Shown in pieces: positions 34,518-44,821 of a stretch of 61,421 bases of DNA. The stretch covers positions 1 through 61,421 of the forward strand of contig NZ_JHVC01000023.1 in NCBI RefSeq assembly GCF_000619945.1. Reading direction: 5' to 3'. Each line of letters begins with the position of its first letter. Position 1 is the stretch's first letter. The notes beneath the pieces are model-generated. The model saw nothing but the letters and a program-made list of their open reading frames with translations, did no database searches and had not been told where the DNA came from. This DNA comes from Clostridium lundense DSM 17049 (lineage in GTDB: Bacteria > Bacillota > Clostridia > Clostridiales > Clostridiaceae). The translations under genes were made by a program, and so were the position numbers.

Positions 34518-37500
34518 ATGGCTGACAAGATTAGTTTAAAGGCAAATGTATCAAAAATAAGAGAAATATTGATAAAGGATTTCGCAAGCAAATTTGAAAA
34601 ACTAGGATTTGATAATAAAGGAAATATATCAATAGATATACCTATGAGTAACCAAGATATGCTTATGAAAAATAATCTTGTGAGTCTTTTTGAGAGTAAA
34701 AACATATCTGGAAATCAAAAAGAATTTATAAAATATATTCAAGATTGTGCAAGAACCTTCTTGCACATCTTGATATGTTTTAAAACTATGGAAAAAAGAC
34801 AACTTATGGGTAAGCTATTGAAAGAAATAATTGCTAATAATATTTACAATGAAGTACTACCTGATTTTAAAAATGTAGATCCGTATGCTTTTATGGATAT
34901 TGTAGATAAATATGAAGATGAAATAGATGATTTAGAGAGAAAAGATAACTATAAAGAAGATACTGAATACTATAAATTTATTTTAGTTTTACAAGTTCTC
35001 TCAAAAGAAATGGCAAAAGAAGTTCCTCTTTTGTTCAAAGATTTTGAACATACTATTTTATATCCTGATTTTGAAAGTATAAAAGCTATTATTAATATAC
35101 TTTCAAGTATAAAAGATGAAGAGTTTTATGAAGATGATTTTTTAGGTTGGATTTATCAATATTGGGTAGATGTAAAAGCTGATGAAATAAAGATAGCAAA
35201 AAATAATGAAGATATAAGCTATAAGGATAAAATATATTCGCTAATTATTAATGAACTTGAAGAGGAGCAAACTCAATTTGGAGAATTTTACACACCAAGA
35301 TGGGTTGTAAAATATATAGTTGATAATACTCTTAAACCTTATTGGGAAGAAAATAAAAACATTGATAACATTAAATTATTAGATCCTGCCTGTGGAGCAG
35401 GTAACTTTTTGGTATATTCATTTGATGTTTTTTATGAGTTATATAAAGCTGAGAGACCAGAATATTCAGAAGAGACTATAGTTAAAAAAATATTAGAGAA
35501 TAATATATTCGGGGTTGACATACAAAGAGAGCCACTTCAAATATCAGCTTTAAACTTATGGTTAAAAGCTAAGGGTAAAGCTGCAGATGCTAAAATAACT
35601 GAAATGAAATTATTTAATATGAATATATTAAAAGCCAATTCTTTGTATAGATATGAAAATGATATAGTGACTTATCAGATTTCACTATTTGATCAAGATA
35701 TAGACTTTAATGAAAATACATATACAGCAGAAGATATAGGTAAATATATTAGCAATCAAGAAAAAATATTTCAAAGAAAAGCGAAAGATTTCTTTTCTCA
35801 AAAGTTTGAAGTTATTGTTATGAATCCGCCTTATTTAGGTATAAGAAAGATGAGAAAAGAAACATCAGACTTTTTAAAGAAACAATATCCCAAATATTAT
35901 AATAATTTATTTGAAGCATTTATTGCAAGAGCAGAAGAATTACTTATTAAAAATGGTTGCTTAAGTTTTGTGGGATCTGACTCATTTATGACTCTTGACA
36001 GTCATGACAAAATAAGGGAACTAATGCTTTCTAATTTTGCCATACGAAGGCTTATTAAATTAGGTGTAGGAGTTTTTGATGGACCAGCAGTAAGTGCAGC
36101 ACTTTTCTTAGCATTTAAATCAAATAAAAATTCTAAGCAACTTGTAGAATGCTGTGATTTGACTCAAAATACTGGAATTCAAGATATAGACAGTGTAGAA
36201 TGGGTTAAAGTACAGCAAAAACTTTTCAATAATATTAGTGGAAGTCCATTTATATTTGATATACCAACTAATATTTGGAAAATATTTATTGAATGCAAAA
36301 AGTTAGTAGAAGAGGTTAAAATAAAACAGGGAATAATGACTGGAGATAACGGGAAATATCTACGATACAAGTGGGAGATTCCTGATTCATATATTAATAA
36401 GCATTTTTTTGCGTATGCGAAAGGTGGGGGATATTCAAAATATTCAAATGATCTTTATGATTACATTAATTGGTATAATGATGGCTATGAAATAAAAAAA
36501 GAAGCTAAAGAAAAATATGGAAGTGAAACAAGAACAATTAAAAACCAAGAATTTTTCTTTAAACCTGGACTAACATACAGTAACATTGGAGGTAAATATT
36601 TCAGCGTTAGGAATTTACCTTCCAACTGTATATTTGATATGAAAGGTTCGTGTATTTTTAGTGATAATGACAATCTAGATTATATTCTTGGTTTTTTAAA
36701 TTCAAAATTAACTAGCTTTATTTTATACAAATTAAACCCATCACCAGGATTTCAAGTAGGTGATTTAGAAAGAGTACCATATAAAAAACCTAAAAAGGAA
36801 GTTGAAGAAAAAGTTAAAGAAAAAACCATAAAAGCAAAAGAAATAAAAGAATTTTTATTAGGCTTTAATTATATATCTGACTTTTATCATTCAACAGAAT
36901 TAGAATTTGGATTTAATTATTGCAATAAAAATATAGCAGATGCCTATATACAATATTTAAACTACGCTGAGAAAATTGAAAATGAGTTATATGAAATACA
37001 AAATGATATTGATAAATGTATTTATAAAATTTATGATTTATCAAATTTAGATATAGAAGTAATTGAAGAAGAATTTGGAAAATCTGCTTATAATTATGAA
37101 AAATTAACTAATCCTTCTGATAAACTTAGCAGAGATGAATTACAACAGTTATATTGTATAGGAGATCCAAAGAAAGAAAGCAGAAGCCAAAGACCTATGA
37201 GTATCATAGAAATCGCTGAATATAAAGGGATGAACCCAGATGATGTTCTTGAACTTAGAAAAGAATATGGAATTTATCGAGAAAAGGATCTTAAACAAGC
37301 TGTTTTAAACTGGCTAAGAGCTATTGTTAAAGACTATATAAAAGAGCAGGAGCCTAAGTTATATTTAGATGAAGATATTGAAAAAATAATCCGTATTCAA
37401 ATTGAAAAGAACTTTAAAAATGGATATGAGCTTATTAATGAAGCAGAAGCAATTTTAGAAAAAAGCTTAATTGGTGTTATTAGATCCGGAGTGAAAATAG

Positions 37501-37829
37501 GTTCATCCAATGTAACAATTGCAGGTAAAGGAGCTAAAGATTTAGATGAACCATTGCTTCAACAGAAGGTTATATCTGGAACTGGAGCAAGTAAAACAAT
37601 TGTAATTTGGCACCTGCAGCAATTTTTATTGGAATTTGAAGAAGATAAAAAATATGTAATGCAAAATGAAATACGAAGGATTAAAGAACTATTAGAGTCA
37701 AGATTAAGAAATTGTAAAGAAAAACTATTGGCAGAAAATATTAAGGCTAAAGATAAAAAAGAACTTGAGAAAGAAGAGAAACTTTTAGTAGAAGGTATTA
37801 AAGTGTTAGATAACTGGAAAGTTGTATAG
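34518..37829 (+). CDS. pglX: BREX adenine-specific methyltransferase PglX
   Basis: The protein has 1103 residues. Motif I is DPACGAGNFLV (about 289-299) and motif IV NPPYLG (about 435-440), with 'GEFYTPRWVVKYIVDNTL' before them. These are N6-adenine MTase features, with helical N-terminal and target-recognition C-terminal regions. In type 1 BREX it methylates the host at a short non-palindromic site to mark self. Length is near the usual 1100-1200 and the frame is intact, so the system can protect its host. The recognition sequence cannot be read from here. Confidence 0.95.
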   Translation: MADKISLKANVSKIREILIKDFASKFEKLGFDNKGNISIDIPMSNQDMLMKNNLVSLFESKNISGNQKEFIKYIQDCARTFLHILICFKTMEKRQLMGKLLKEIIANNIYNEVLPDFKNVDPYAFMDIVDKYEDEIDDLERKDNYKEDTEYYKFILVLQVLSKEMAKEVPLLFKDFEHTILYPDFESIKAIINILSSIKDEEFYEDDFLGWIYQYWVDVKADEIKIAKNNEDISYKDKIYSLIINELEEEQTQFGEFYTPRWVVKYIVDNTLKPYWEENKNIDNIKLLDPACGAGNFLVYSFDVFYELYKAERPEYSEETIVKKILENNIFGVDIQREPLQISALNLWLKAKGKAADAKITEMKLFNMNILKANSLYRYENDIVTYQISLFDQDIDFNENTYTAEDIGKYISNQEKIFQRKAKDFFSQKFEVIVMNPPYLGIRKMRKETSDFLKKQYPKYYNNLFEAFIARAEELLIKNGCLSFVGSDSFMTLDSHDKIRELMLSNFAIRRLIKLGVGVFDGPAVSAALFLAFKSNKNSKQLVECCDLTQNTGIQDIDSVEWVKVQQKLFNNISGSPFIFDIPTNIWKIFIECKKLVEEVKIKQGIMTGDNGKYLRYKWEIPDSYINKHFFAYAKGGGYSKYSNDLYDYINWYNDGYEIKKEAKEKYGSETRTIKNQEFFFKPGLTYSNIGGKYFSVRNLPSNCIFDMKGSCIFSDNDNLDYILGFLNSKLTSFILYKLNPSPGFQVGDLERVPYKKPKKEVEEKVKEKTIKAKEIKEFLLGFNYISDFYHSTELEFGFNYCNKNIADAYIQYLNYAEKIENELYEIQNDIDKCIYKIYDLSNLDIEVIEEEFGKSAYNYEKLTNPSDKLSRDELQQLYCIGDPKKESRSQRPMSIIEIAEYKGMNPDDVLELRKEYGIYREKDLKQAVLNWLRAIVKDYIKEQEPKLYLDEDIEKIIRIQIEKNFKNGYELINEAEAILEKSLIGVIRSGVKIGSSNVTIAGKGAKDLDEPLLQQKVISGTGASKTIVIWHLQQFLLEFEEDKKYVMQNEIRRIKELLESRLRNCKEKLLAENIKAKDKKELEKEEKLLVEGIKVLDNWKVV

Positions 37830-37838
37830 AGGTGAAAT

Positions 37839-40178
37839 ATGGGGATTAAGCTTGAAGATAGTATCAATAGAATTATTAAAAATAAAATATCTTTTCTTCC
37901 GGTATTTTGGATTGATAAGGAAGGTACTTTTTATGATATTTTAAGCGAGATTAATTTTGATTCTAACATAGACTTTAACATTATAAATACTACTTCAAAA
38001 ATTGAAATACAAAAAGCCATAAGAAAATCAAAATCTGATAAAAAAACTGTTTTTTATTCAATAAATGATTTAGATTTAGATTCTTATATTGCTTCAGGGA
38101 AAGCAAATATAATAGAGATTGATATTAATGATTTTCTAACTAATAATGATGAGCTTTATAATAAAGTTAGAAATAAGCTCTATTTATCTAATGAACAATT
38201 TAAATTGGTTATTCATAATTTTGAAAATGTGTATAATATGATGTTAAAAGAAGATTATGTTGACGAGAATATAATAAAAAATATTTTGTTAAAAGTTTCC
38301 TTTGGTAAAGCAGAAAACCATAAGGATTTGATTATAAAAGTTCTTAAAAATGATTTTCAAGTAGAGATGCTCAGAGATGCAAATTTAATGGACAACCTTA
38401 TAAATGCTTTTAAAAATTATTTAGGCGTTTCTGTTGATAATAATTTTATTGAAACCAATAACCTTATACAAAAGGTATTACTATCTTTAGCAAAAAATGA
38501 ATTAAAAGATGATTTTCCAAGTATCTTTGAAGATATGGTAATTAATATGCATTCAATATCGTTGTCAAAAGTATTCGAGTTTATTAAGGAAAATAAATAT
38601 AGTTTTAAAAATGAAATTTATGCTCTAAATGAATATATACTTAATAATATTGATGGCATTGACACAGAAAAAATTTCATTTTCAATTCCTGTTTTTTTTG
38701 AAATGACCATAGAAAATAAGTTGAAGAAAAATTCTTTAGTAAAAATTAAATTGTCCAAATTATGGACAGAGGATATGCAGATAATAGGAGAATATTTTAA
38801 AACTTATGAAACTTTAGAAGCATTACTAAATCAAAATATAAATTACTTTTTCCTTGATACAACGATGAAATCATACATAAAAGCTTATAAAGAGGATTTA
38901 TATTTAATTGATAATTTGTACAGGAAATTATCATTATATTTTGAAAGTCTATCAACTATAAGTTTAAGATTATATAATGCCATTTTTGATATGAGCATGT
39001 TTAATAACATATCCGATAAATATTATAATGTTATATTAAATATCAATAGTAAATATATAAATAATTATAGCTTGTTAATAAAAAATACCGATGGTGCATT
39101 TAGACAAAAGGATGTTTTTAAAAATATAAGAATAAAAGATAGAACTGTTGTTTTGCTAGCTGATGGTTTAAGATATGAAATGGCAAAAGAACTTGTAGCA
39201 GGATTAAACTTTGAAGAAGTTAGTGAATATGATGTGTTTTCTGAAATACCAAGTGAAACAGAAGTGTGCATGAATTCTTATTTTATAACAGATGAAAATG
39301 TTAGAATAAATGATAAATGTGCTTTTGAACTAACTAAAGACAATAAAATAATTACACAGTTAAAAGATTGGAGAATAAATAAGGCCAAACAAATCTTAAA
39401 AAAAGAAGTAATAGATTTTGAGATGTTCAAAAATACTAAAGATTTTAACGGGATTGTATTATGTTTTAATGATACTATCGATAATTATATTCATAAGTTT
39501 AAAAATGCATCTAAAGTTAGCAGTGGAATAGAAGATATTAAGTTAATAATTGAATATTCAATAAACAGAAAATTTGATGTTCTGTTACTTTCAGACCATG
39601 GGTTTATAGAAGCAGAAGAAAAAATAAGGGAGCAGGATAATAGTATAGCTTTAGAAAAGAAAAAAGGAAGATATTTAATTTTGAATGAGAAAAGCAAATG
39701 TGACACGTCATTCTATTTAGATAGTTATAAATGTGCAGATTTTATTGATACTAATGGATATAAAATATGCTTTATAAACAGTATAAATACTTTAAAAAAA
39801 GTAGGTAAATATACCCATGGCGGAATATCATTACAGGAAAATATTATTCCAGTTTTTTTAATTAAGTGTAGAAGAGATTTAGAGGAAATAAATAAATTTA
39901 ATCCTATACAAAATATTAGTTGTGTTAATGAGATAAAAGCTAATTTAGTTGGAGCTTCAGGCTACATGTTAGAAATATATCATAAAGGAATTCAAGTTTA
40001 TAAAATAGAAATTCAATCTGATAATTACAATATTAATTATCCTATAAGAGATGCAGTAAATGGTGATGAATTCCTAATAGTAATATTGAAGAATAATATG
40101 GAAGTATATAGAGAAGTAATTAAAAAGCAAGGCAGAACTGTGATTGATAAGGATTTAGATATATTTGGAGGCAGATGA
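37839..40178 (+). CDS. pglZ: BREX protein PglZ (alkaline phosphatase superfamily)
   Basis: The protein has 779 residues. The alkaline-phosphatase-like core is recognisable: metal-binding Asp in VVLLADGLRYEMAKEL (about 437-452), LLSDHGF (about 583-589) and the 'YTHGGISLQENIIPVF' segment (about 656-671). The N-terminal half is helical and specific to PglZ. It is an essential BREX component with metal-dependent hydrolase fold whose substrate in type 1 is not settled. Starts 9 bp after pglX. Confidence 0.94.
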   Translation: MGIKLEDSINRIIKNKISFLPVFWIDKEGTFYDILSEINFDSNIDFNIINTTSKIEIQKAIRKSKSDKKTVFYSINDLDLDSYIASGKANIIEIDINDFLTNNDELYNKVRNKLYLSNEQFKLVIHNFENVYNMMLKEDYVDENIIKNILLKVSFGKAENHKDLIIKVLKNDFQVEMLRDANLMDNLINAFKNYLGVSVDNNFIETNNLIQKVLLSLAKNELKDDFPSIFEDMVINMHSISLSKVFEFIKENKYSFKNEIYALNEYILNNIDGIDTEKISFSIPVFFEMTIENKLKKNSLVKIKLSKLWTEDMQIIGEYFKTYETLEALLNQNINYFFLDTTMKSYIKAYKEDLYLIDNLYRKLSLYFESLSTISLRLYNAIFDMSMFNNISDKYYNVILNINSKYINNYSLLIKNTDGAFRQKDVFKNIRIKDRTVVLLADGLRYEMAKELVAGLNFEEVSEYDVFSEIPSETEVCMNSYFITDENVRINDKCAFELTKDNKIITQLKDWRINKAKQILKKEVIDFEMFKNTKDFNGIVLCFNDTIDNYIHKFKNASKVSSGIEDIKLIIEYSINRKFDVLLLSDHGFIEAEEKIREQDNSIALEKKKGRYLILNEKSKCDTSFYLDSYKCADFIDTNGYKICFINSINTLKKVGKYTHGGISLQENIIPVFLIKCRRDLEEINKFNPIQNISCVNEIKANLVGASGYMLEIYHKGIQVYKIEIQSDNYNINYPIRDAVNGDEFLIVILKNNMEVYREVIKKQGRTVIDKDLDIFGGR

Positions 40179-40181
40179 TAA

Positions 40182-42185
40182 ATGGATTTACAAGATAAAA
40201 TTCTTGAAAATTTTAAATTCAAAGTAGTGAAAAAAGGTATCGTTAATAGTTTGAAAACAAGTATAAAGTTGCCGGTGTATGTTCTTGAATATTTAATTTC
40301 TCAATTTTATGATGAAAGCTTAAGTAATGAAGAAATTATAACTAAAGTTAAGGGTATTCTTGATGATCATTACATTTTACCAGAGGATAAGAATAAAATT
40401 AAGGATTCTATAAAAACAAGTGGTAGTATTGTTATCATAGATAAATTATCTGTAGAAGTTGATCTTAACAAGGATATGTATATAGGTACAGTAAATACTG
40501 CAGGGCTTAAAGATATATTAGTTGATGATGAATGGATAAGAAAATACCAAGGGCTTATTGAAGGTGGTTTATGGGGGCTTATTAGGTTAGAAAAAAATGA
40601 AGAAAGCAGTAAATATCCTGTAATGGTTGGTAAATTTAGCCCTATGCAGGTATCATCAGAAGAATTAGAATCGTTTATTTTAAAAAGAAGTGCTTTTACA
40701 AGAGATGAGTGGTTGGATTTATTGATTCATAGCATAGGTTTAGATCCTAAATATTTTGATTTTAGACAAAAATTATTAATTTTGCTTAGGTTGATTCCTC
40801 ATTGCGAAACTAATTATAATTTAATAGAGCTTGGCCCAAGAGAAACTGGAAAATCTTATACATACAATGAATTATCCCCGTACAGCATTTTAATTGCAGG
40901 AGGTAAGGCTTCAGTTGCGGTTTTATTTTATAATCTTGGAAGAAAAGAAGTTGGTCTTGTAGGAATATGGGATGTTGTAGCTTTTGACGAAGTTGCTAAT
41001 GTAAGATTTGATGATCCACAAGGACCTGCAATGTTGCAGACATACATGGAATGTGGAAATTTTGCCAGAGATAAAATTAGAATTGAGGGAAAGTCTTCTA
41101 TGGTTTTTGTAGGGAATATAGACAACCCACTTCAGATATGGGAGCAAGGTGGAGATCTTTTTTCAACCTTAGCAGATGAATTACAAACACCAGCTTTAAT
41201 AGACAGATTTCATTATTATTTACCTGGTTGGGAAATGCCTAAAATGAAAACAGAGTATTATTCTAAAGACATTGGATTTATCTCGGATTATTTCTCAAGA
41301 GTACTTCATGATTTTAGAAAAAAATCTTATTCGGATATAATAGATAAGTATTTTACACTTGATTTAAGTTTGGGTTCAAGAGATACAAAATCTATAAGAA
41401 AAACAGTATCGGGCCTATTAAAATTATTACACCCTGATATGAATGTAAGTAAAGAGGAATTAAAGGAATACTTAGATTTTGCTATAGAAGGAAGAATGCG
41501 TGTAAAGGAACAGCTTAAAAGATGTGGTGGCTTGGAATTTTTTGGTACTAATTTTAGATATTATGACAAAGAAGATAAGACTACTAAGCAAATATTTTTG
41601 AAAGAAATGAAAAATGGTATAGGAAACATGATAGAACCTTTAGATATAGGGGAAGTTTATACAGTTATAACTAAGGAAGACAGGATGTTTCCAATAAAGA
41701 TAGAAACAAATCAAGTTACTGGGAATGGTGGATATCAAATAACAGGGAGACCTTCTTCAGAAGCAAAAGATACAATTAGAAATGTATTTAACTATATAAA
41801 AGCAAATTCAAATAATATGGGTGTTAAAACAAAGTTAGAAGAATTTAATTATATTACTCAACTTATTGATGAAAATGCTTCAGGTGGGAATCAAGAAATA
41901 GGGGCTGCTTTTTATTTGAGTATGATATCAAATTTTATATCTAAGGTAATAAAGGCAAAAACAGTAGTATTAGGTAGCTTAACTGTTAATGGAAACCTTA
42001 TTAAGGTAAGTAATTTAAATGAAAAAATAAGTTATATTATTGAGCAAGGAGCAAAATTTGTATATCTTCCTATTTCAAATCAGCCAGATGTAATTACTTT
42101 ATCTCCAGATGTATGGAGTAAAATATCATTGATATTTTATGTAAGCCCAGAGGATTTAATGAGGAAGATATTTGAATTGGAATAG
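40182..42185 (+). CDS. brxL: BREX protein BrxL (Lon-like AAA+ protein)
   Basis: The protein has 667 residues. AAA+ Walker A is LGPRETGKSYTYNEL (about 215-229) and Walker B 'VVAFDEVANVRFDDP' (about 265-279). The C-terminal Lon-like domain contains ENASGGNQEIGAAFYL (about 565-580), a serine in the Lon-protease position, and 'LGSLTVNGNLIKVSN'. BrxL completes the type 1 set; it is a DNA-binding AAA+ motor in studied systems. It starts 3 bp after pglZ. Confidence 0.94.
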   Translation: MDLQDKILENFKFKVVKKGIVNSLKTSIKLPVYVLEYLISQFYDESLSNEEIITKVKGILDDHYILPEDKNKIKDSIKTSGSIVIIDKLSVEVDLNKDMYIGTVNTAGLKDILVDDEWIRKYQGLIEGGLWGLIRLEKNEESSKYPVMVGKFSPMQVSSEELESFILKRSAFTRDEWLDLLIHSIGLDPKYFDFRQKLLILLRLIPHCETNYNLIELGPRETGKSYTYNELSPYSILIAGGKASVAVLFYNLGRKEVGLVGIWDVVAFDEVANVRFDDPQGPAMLQTYMECGNFARDKIRIEGKSSMVFVGNIDNPLQIWEQGGDLFSTLADELQTPALIDRFHYYLPGWEMPKMKTEYYSKDIGFISDYFSRVLHDFRKKSYSDIIDKYFTLDLSLGSRDTKSIRKTVSGLLKLLHPDMNVSKEELKEYLDFAIEGRMRVKEQLKRCGGLEFFGTNFRYYDKEDKTTKQIFLKEMKNGIGNMIEPLDIGEVYTVITKEDRMFPIKIETNQVTGNGGYQITGRPSSEAKDTIRNVFNYIKANSNNMGVKTKLEEFNYITQLIDENASGGNQEIGAAFYLSMISNFISKVIKAKTVVLGSLTVNGNLIKVSNLNEKISYIIEQGAKFVYLPISNQPDVITLSPDVWSKISLIFYVSPEDLMRKIFELE

Positions 42186-42195
42186 GAGAATAAAT

Positions 42196-43467
42196 ATGTC
42201 CGATTACATTTTAACCTATACAAAAACTAAATTTTATCCTTTAGAACCATTAATGGAAGATATAAAAATTGAAGATATATCCCATGCTCTTTCTCTGATC
42301 ACAAGGGCAAACGGGCATTTTAAACACTTTTATTCTGTAGCTCAGCATTCTATTAATTGTTATAAGGAAGCAAAAATTAGAGGATATTCAAAGCGAGTTC
42401 AGCTTGGCTGTCTTTTACATGATGCCAGTGAAAGCTATATTTCAGATTTAACAAGACCAGTTAAAAAGAATTTATCACAATATTTTGTTATTGAAGATAA
42501 GCTTCAAAAGGTAATATACGAAAAATTTGGACTTATCAATTTAACAGAAGATGAAATATATAAAATAAGAGAAATTGATTACGTAATGCTTTATTATGAA
42601 TTTATAGAGCTTATGGATGAAAAAATATTTGATGAAGAGACTTTTATAGCTATGAAGCATAACTTTTCACAAAGAGATTTTAAAACTGTTGAAAGTGAAT
42701 TTATATATGCCTTTGAAAATATAAACAAATCTGATACTAAGAATAGTTATGTTGGTGTTGATGGCTGTAAACATGGTTATGTAGCAGTAAATATAACAGA
42801 TAATGATTTTGAAATTAATGTTTTTAAGAATATAGAAGAAATATGTGCAAAATATAGTGATAGTAATACAATTTTAATAGATATGCCTATTGGACTTCCT
42901 GAAAATACATATGATATAAGGCCGGAAACAGAAGGAAGAAAAATATTATCTTCAAGATCATCCTGTATATTTACAGTCCCATGCAGACAAGCTGTGTATG
43001 AAGATGATTATTTTATGGCTAATGAAATAAATAGAGATATATTAGGAAAAGGTTTAAGCAAACAATCTTTTTCCATTTGCAGCAAAATAAAAGAGATAGA
43101 TGAATTTTTAAATAATGCATCAGAGTTTAAAAATAGGATTTTAGAAAGCCATCCAGAAATCTGTTTCGCAATGTTTAATTTTGATGGAAGAATGGCAATG
43201 CCTATTTTTGAAAACAAGAAAACAGATGAAGGAATGGAAAGAAGATTAGAGGTATTAAGCCGCTATTATGAGAAGACTGATGAAATTAGAGAAGTACTAT
43301 ATTCTGATGACAAGTTGAAAGGTATTAAAGATGATATCATAGATGCACTATGTCTTTCTATTACTGGAATGCTTGGATATAAAAATGGATTTAAAACAAT
43401 ACCCCAAAATCCAATGAAGGATAGCAAAGGACTATTTATGCAAATGGTTTATGCTGATAAAATTTAA
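42196..43467 (+). CDS. HD-domain phosphohydrolase fused to DUF429 (RNase H-like)
   Basis: The protein has 423 residues from ATG 42196 (RBS AGGAG; an upstream TTG would overlap brxL). Residues about 1-170 are a YfbR-like HD domain ('HFYSVAQHSINCY' and LLHDASES at about 73-80), the family that dephosphorylates deoxynucleoside monophosphates. From about 185 ('YVGVDGCKHGYVAV', 'ILIDMPIGLPE', 'LESHPEICFAMF') it is DUF429, a predicted RNase H-fold nuclease. The fusion directly continues the BREX operon, suggesting nucleotide-pool or nucleic-acid attack as an accessory defence (inference). Confidence 0.82.
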   Translation: MSDYILTYTKTKFYPLEPLMEDIKIEDISHALSLITRANGHFKHFYSVAQHSINCYKEAKIRGYSKRVQLGCLLHDASESYISDLTRPVKKNLSQYFVIEDKLQKVIYEKFGLINLTEDEIYKIREIDYVMLYYEFIELMDEKIFDEETFIAMKHNFSQRDFKTVESEFIYAFENINKSDTKNSYVGVDGCKHGYVAVNITDNDFEINVFKNIEEICAKYSDSNTILIDMPIGLPENTYDIRPETEGRKILSSRSSCIFTVPCRQAVYEDDYFMANEINRDILGKGLSKQSFSICSKIKEIDEFLNNASEFKNRILESHPEICFAMFNFDGRMAMPIFENKKTDEGMERRLEVLSRYYEKTDEIREVLYSDDKLKGIKDDIIDALCLSITGMLGYKNGFKTIPQNPMKDSKGLFMQMVYADKI

Positions 43468-43481
43468 GAGAGGTAATATAA

Positions 43482-44366
43482 ATGATTTCAAAACAAAATA
43501 TAATCACCACAATAAATTCCTTGAGTAATAAAAGAAAAATCTTTTTTTCGGAGGCAGACTTTCAGTTTGCACTTTCTTGGGAGCTACAAAGGCATATGCC
43601 CAAAAGTGATGTTAGATTAGAATACTCTCCTGCACATATTGATCCATCTATGCATATTGATATTCTTCTTAAAGAAGAGGATGAGTTTTATCCTATAGAG
43701 TTAAAATATGTAACTGCTGCTTGTGATACTATTGTAGATGGAGAAAGATATTTATTAAAAAATCATGGAGCACAAGATATAAGAAGATATGACTTCTTAA
43801 AAGATATTATGAGAATTGAAAAACTCATTTATAACCATAATGAATATAAGAAGGGGTATGCTATTTTTCTAACTAATGACTGTAGTTATTGGACAAAGTC
43901 CTCCGCTAAGGAAACCTGTGATAGGGATTTTAGAATAAATCAAGATGAAATAAAATCAGGGGAACTTAAATGGGGAGAAGCAGCAGGAATAGGAACTAAA
44001 AGGGGCAGAGAAGAATCTTTATTGCTGCAGGGAAACTATAAATTAAACTGGCAGGATTATAGTAGTATTAGTGATGAAAAATGGGGTAAATTTAAAATTC
44101 TTATTGTTGAAGTAGAAAATAGCAAAGATATAACAAGTGTTACTAATAAATATTGGGTTTATGAAAATTGGGTAGCAGAAAAGAAAGCAGTAATTCACAA
44201 AGATAGCTGTGTATTTTGTAACCATGGAAAAGGTAATAATAAGAATATTCATGGAAATAGGAATGGAAAATGGCATGGGGAATTTTCAAGTTTTGTTGAA
44301 GCAGAAAAATTTGCAAATACACTTAATGATAGAGAAATAAGAACTTGTAAAAAGTGCATTATATAG
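43482..44366 (+). CDS. PD-(D/E)XK-like nuclease with Cys-rich tail
   Basis: The protein has 294 residues. 'FSEADFQFALSWEL' (about 22-35) followed by 'HIDILLKEEDEFYPIELKY' (about 57-75) gives the E...D...ExK layout of PD-(D/E)XK restriction-type nucleases. The C-terminus has CVFC and CKKC (about 244-247, 290-293), a probable zinc ribbon with an HGNRNGKWHGEF insert. It follows the HD-DUF429 gene by 14 bp and is the last gene before a strong terminator. It is probably a DNA-cutting accessory of the BREX locus; substrate unknown. Confidence 0.75.
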   Translation: MISKQNIITTINSLSNKRKIFFSEADFQFALSWELQRHMPKSDVRLEYSPAHIDPSMHIDILLKEEDEFYPIELKYVTAACDTIVDGERYLLKNHGAQDIRRYDFLKDIMRIEKLIYNHNEYKKGYAIFLTNDCSYWTKSSAKETCDRDFRINQDEIKSGELKWGEAAGIGTKRGREESLLLQGNYKLNWQDYSSISDEKWGKFKILIVEVENSKDITSVTNKYWVYENWVAEKKAVIHKDSCVFCNHGKGNNKNIHGNRNGKWHGEFSSFVEAEKFANTLNDREIRTCKKCII

Positions 44367-44411
44367 AATTATAGGAACATTGTATAAATTTAAAATGAGA
44401 TGGTAACAATA

Positions 44412-44438
44412 AAAATGTTAGAATATCTAACATTTTTT
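44412..44438 (+). terminator. Strong terminator closing the BREX operon
   Basis: AAAATGTTAGA (44412-44422) pairs perfectly with TCTAACATTTT (44426-44436) around ATA, extended by TT on one side and A on the other. It could act on both strands. It shows that the HD-DUF429 and nuclease genes belong to the BREX transcript. Confidence 0.88.
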
Positions 44439-44439
44439 G

Positions 44440-44468
44440 TTGCGAAAACAATCTAAATTGCATATAAT
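44440..44468 (+). promoter_or_regulatory. Promoter of the XRE/ImmA-Fic pair
   Basis: TTGCGA (44440-44445), 17 bp, TATAAT (44463-44468), 23 bp before the XRE start codon. Consensus -10, likely autoregulated by the XRE protein it drives. Confidence 0.65.
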
Positions 44469-44491
44469 AATAGTGAAAGGAAGTGAGAGGT

Positions 44492-44821
44492 ATGTCAAAT
44501 AAGTTAAATGAAAGGCTTAAACAAGCTAGAAAAAACTTAGGACTTTCACAAGAATATGTTGCCGATGTAATGAAGGTTCATAGGACAACAATAACTGCGA
44601 TTGAAACTGGAAGTAGAAAAGTAACGGCAGATGAATTAAAGCAATTCGCTGAAATTTATGGAGTAACCTTAGATGAGTTAGTTTATGATCAGGACAATAC
44701 CAAAGAAACTAAAATGTTTGCAAGAGCATTTTCTAGTCTTTCAGATATAGATAAAGAAGAAATAATGAATTTAATTGAATTCAAGAAAAAAATAAAAGAG
44801 AGACTTGTAGCAAATGTTTAG
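44492..44821 (+). CDS. XRE-family regulator coupled to ImmA-Fic protein
   Basis: The protein has 109 residues from ATG 44492 (RBS AAAGGAAGTG). N-terminal Cro/C1 helix-turn-helix 'LGLSQEYVADVMKVHRTTIT' region with 'ETGSRKVTADELKQFA', then a helical tail 'ARAFSSLSDIDKEEIMNLI'. It overlaps the next gene by 8 bp. XRE regulators next to ImmA/IrrE peptidases are typically cleaved by them under stress or induction, giving a repressor-antirepressor switch. Confidence 0.87.
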   Translation: MSNKLNERLKQARKNLGLSQEYVADVMKVHRTTITAIETGSRKVTADELKQFAEIYGVTLDELVYDQDNTKETKMFARAFSSLSDIDKEEIMNLIEFKKKIKERLVANV

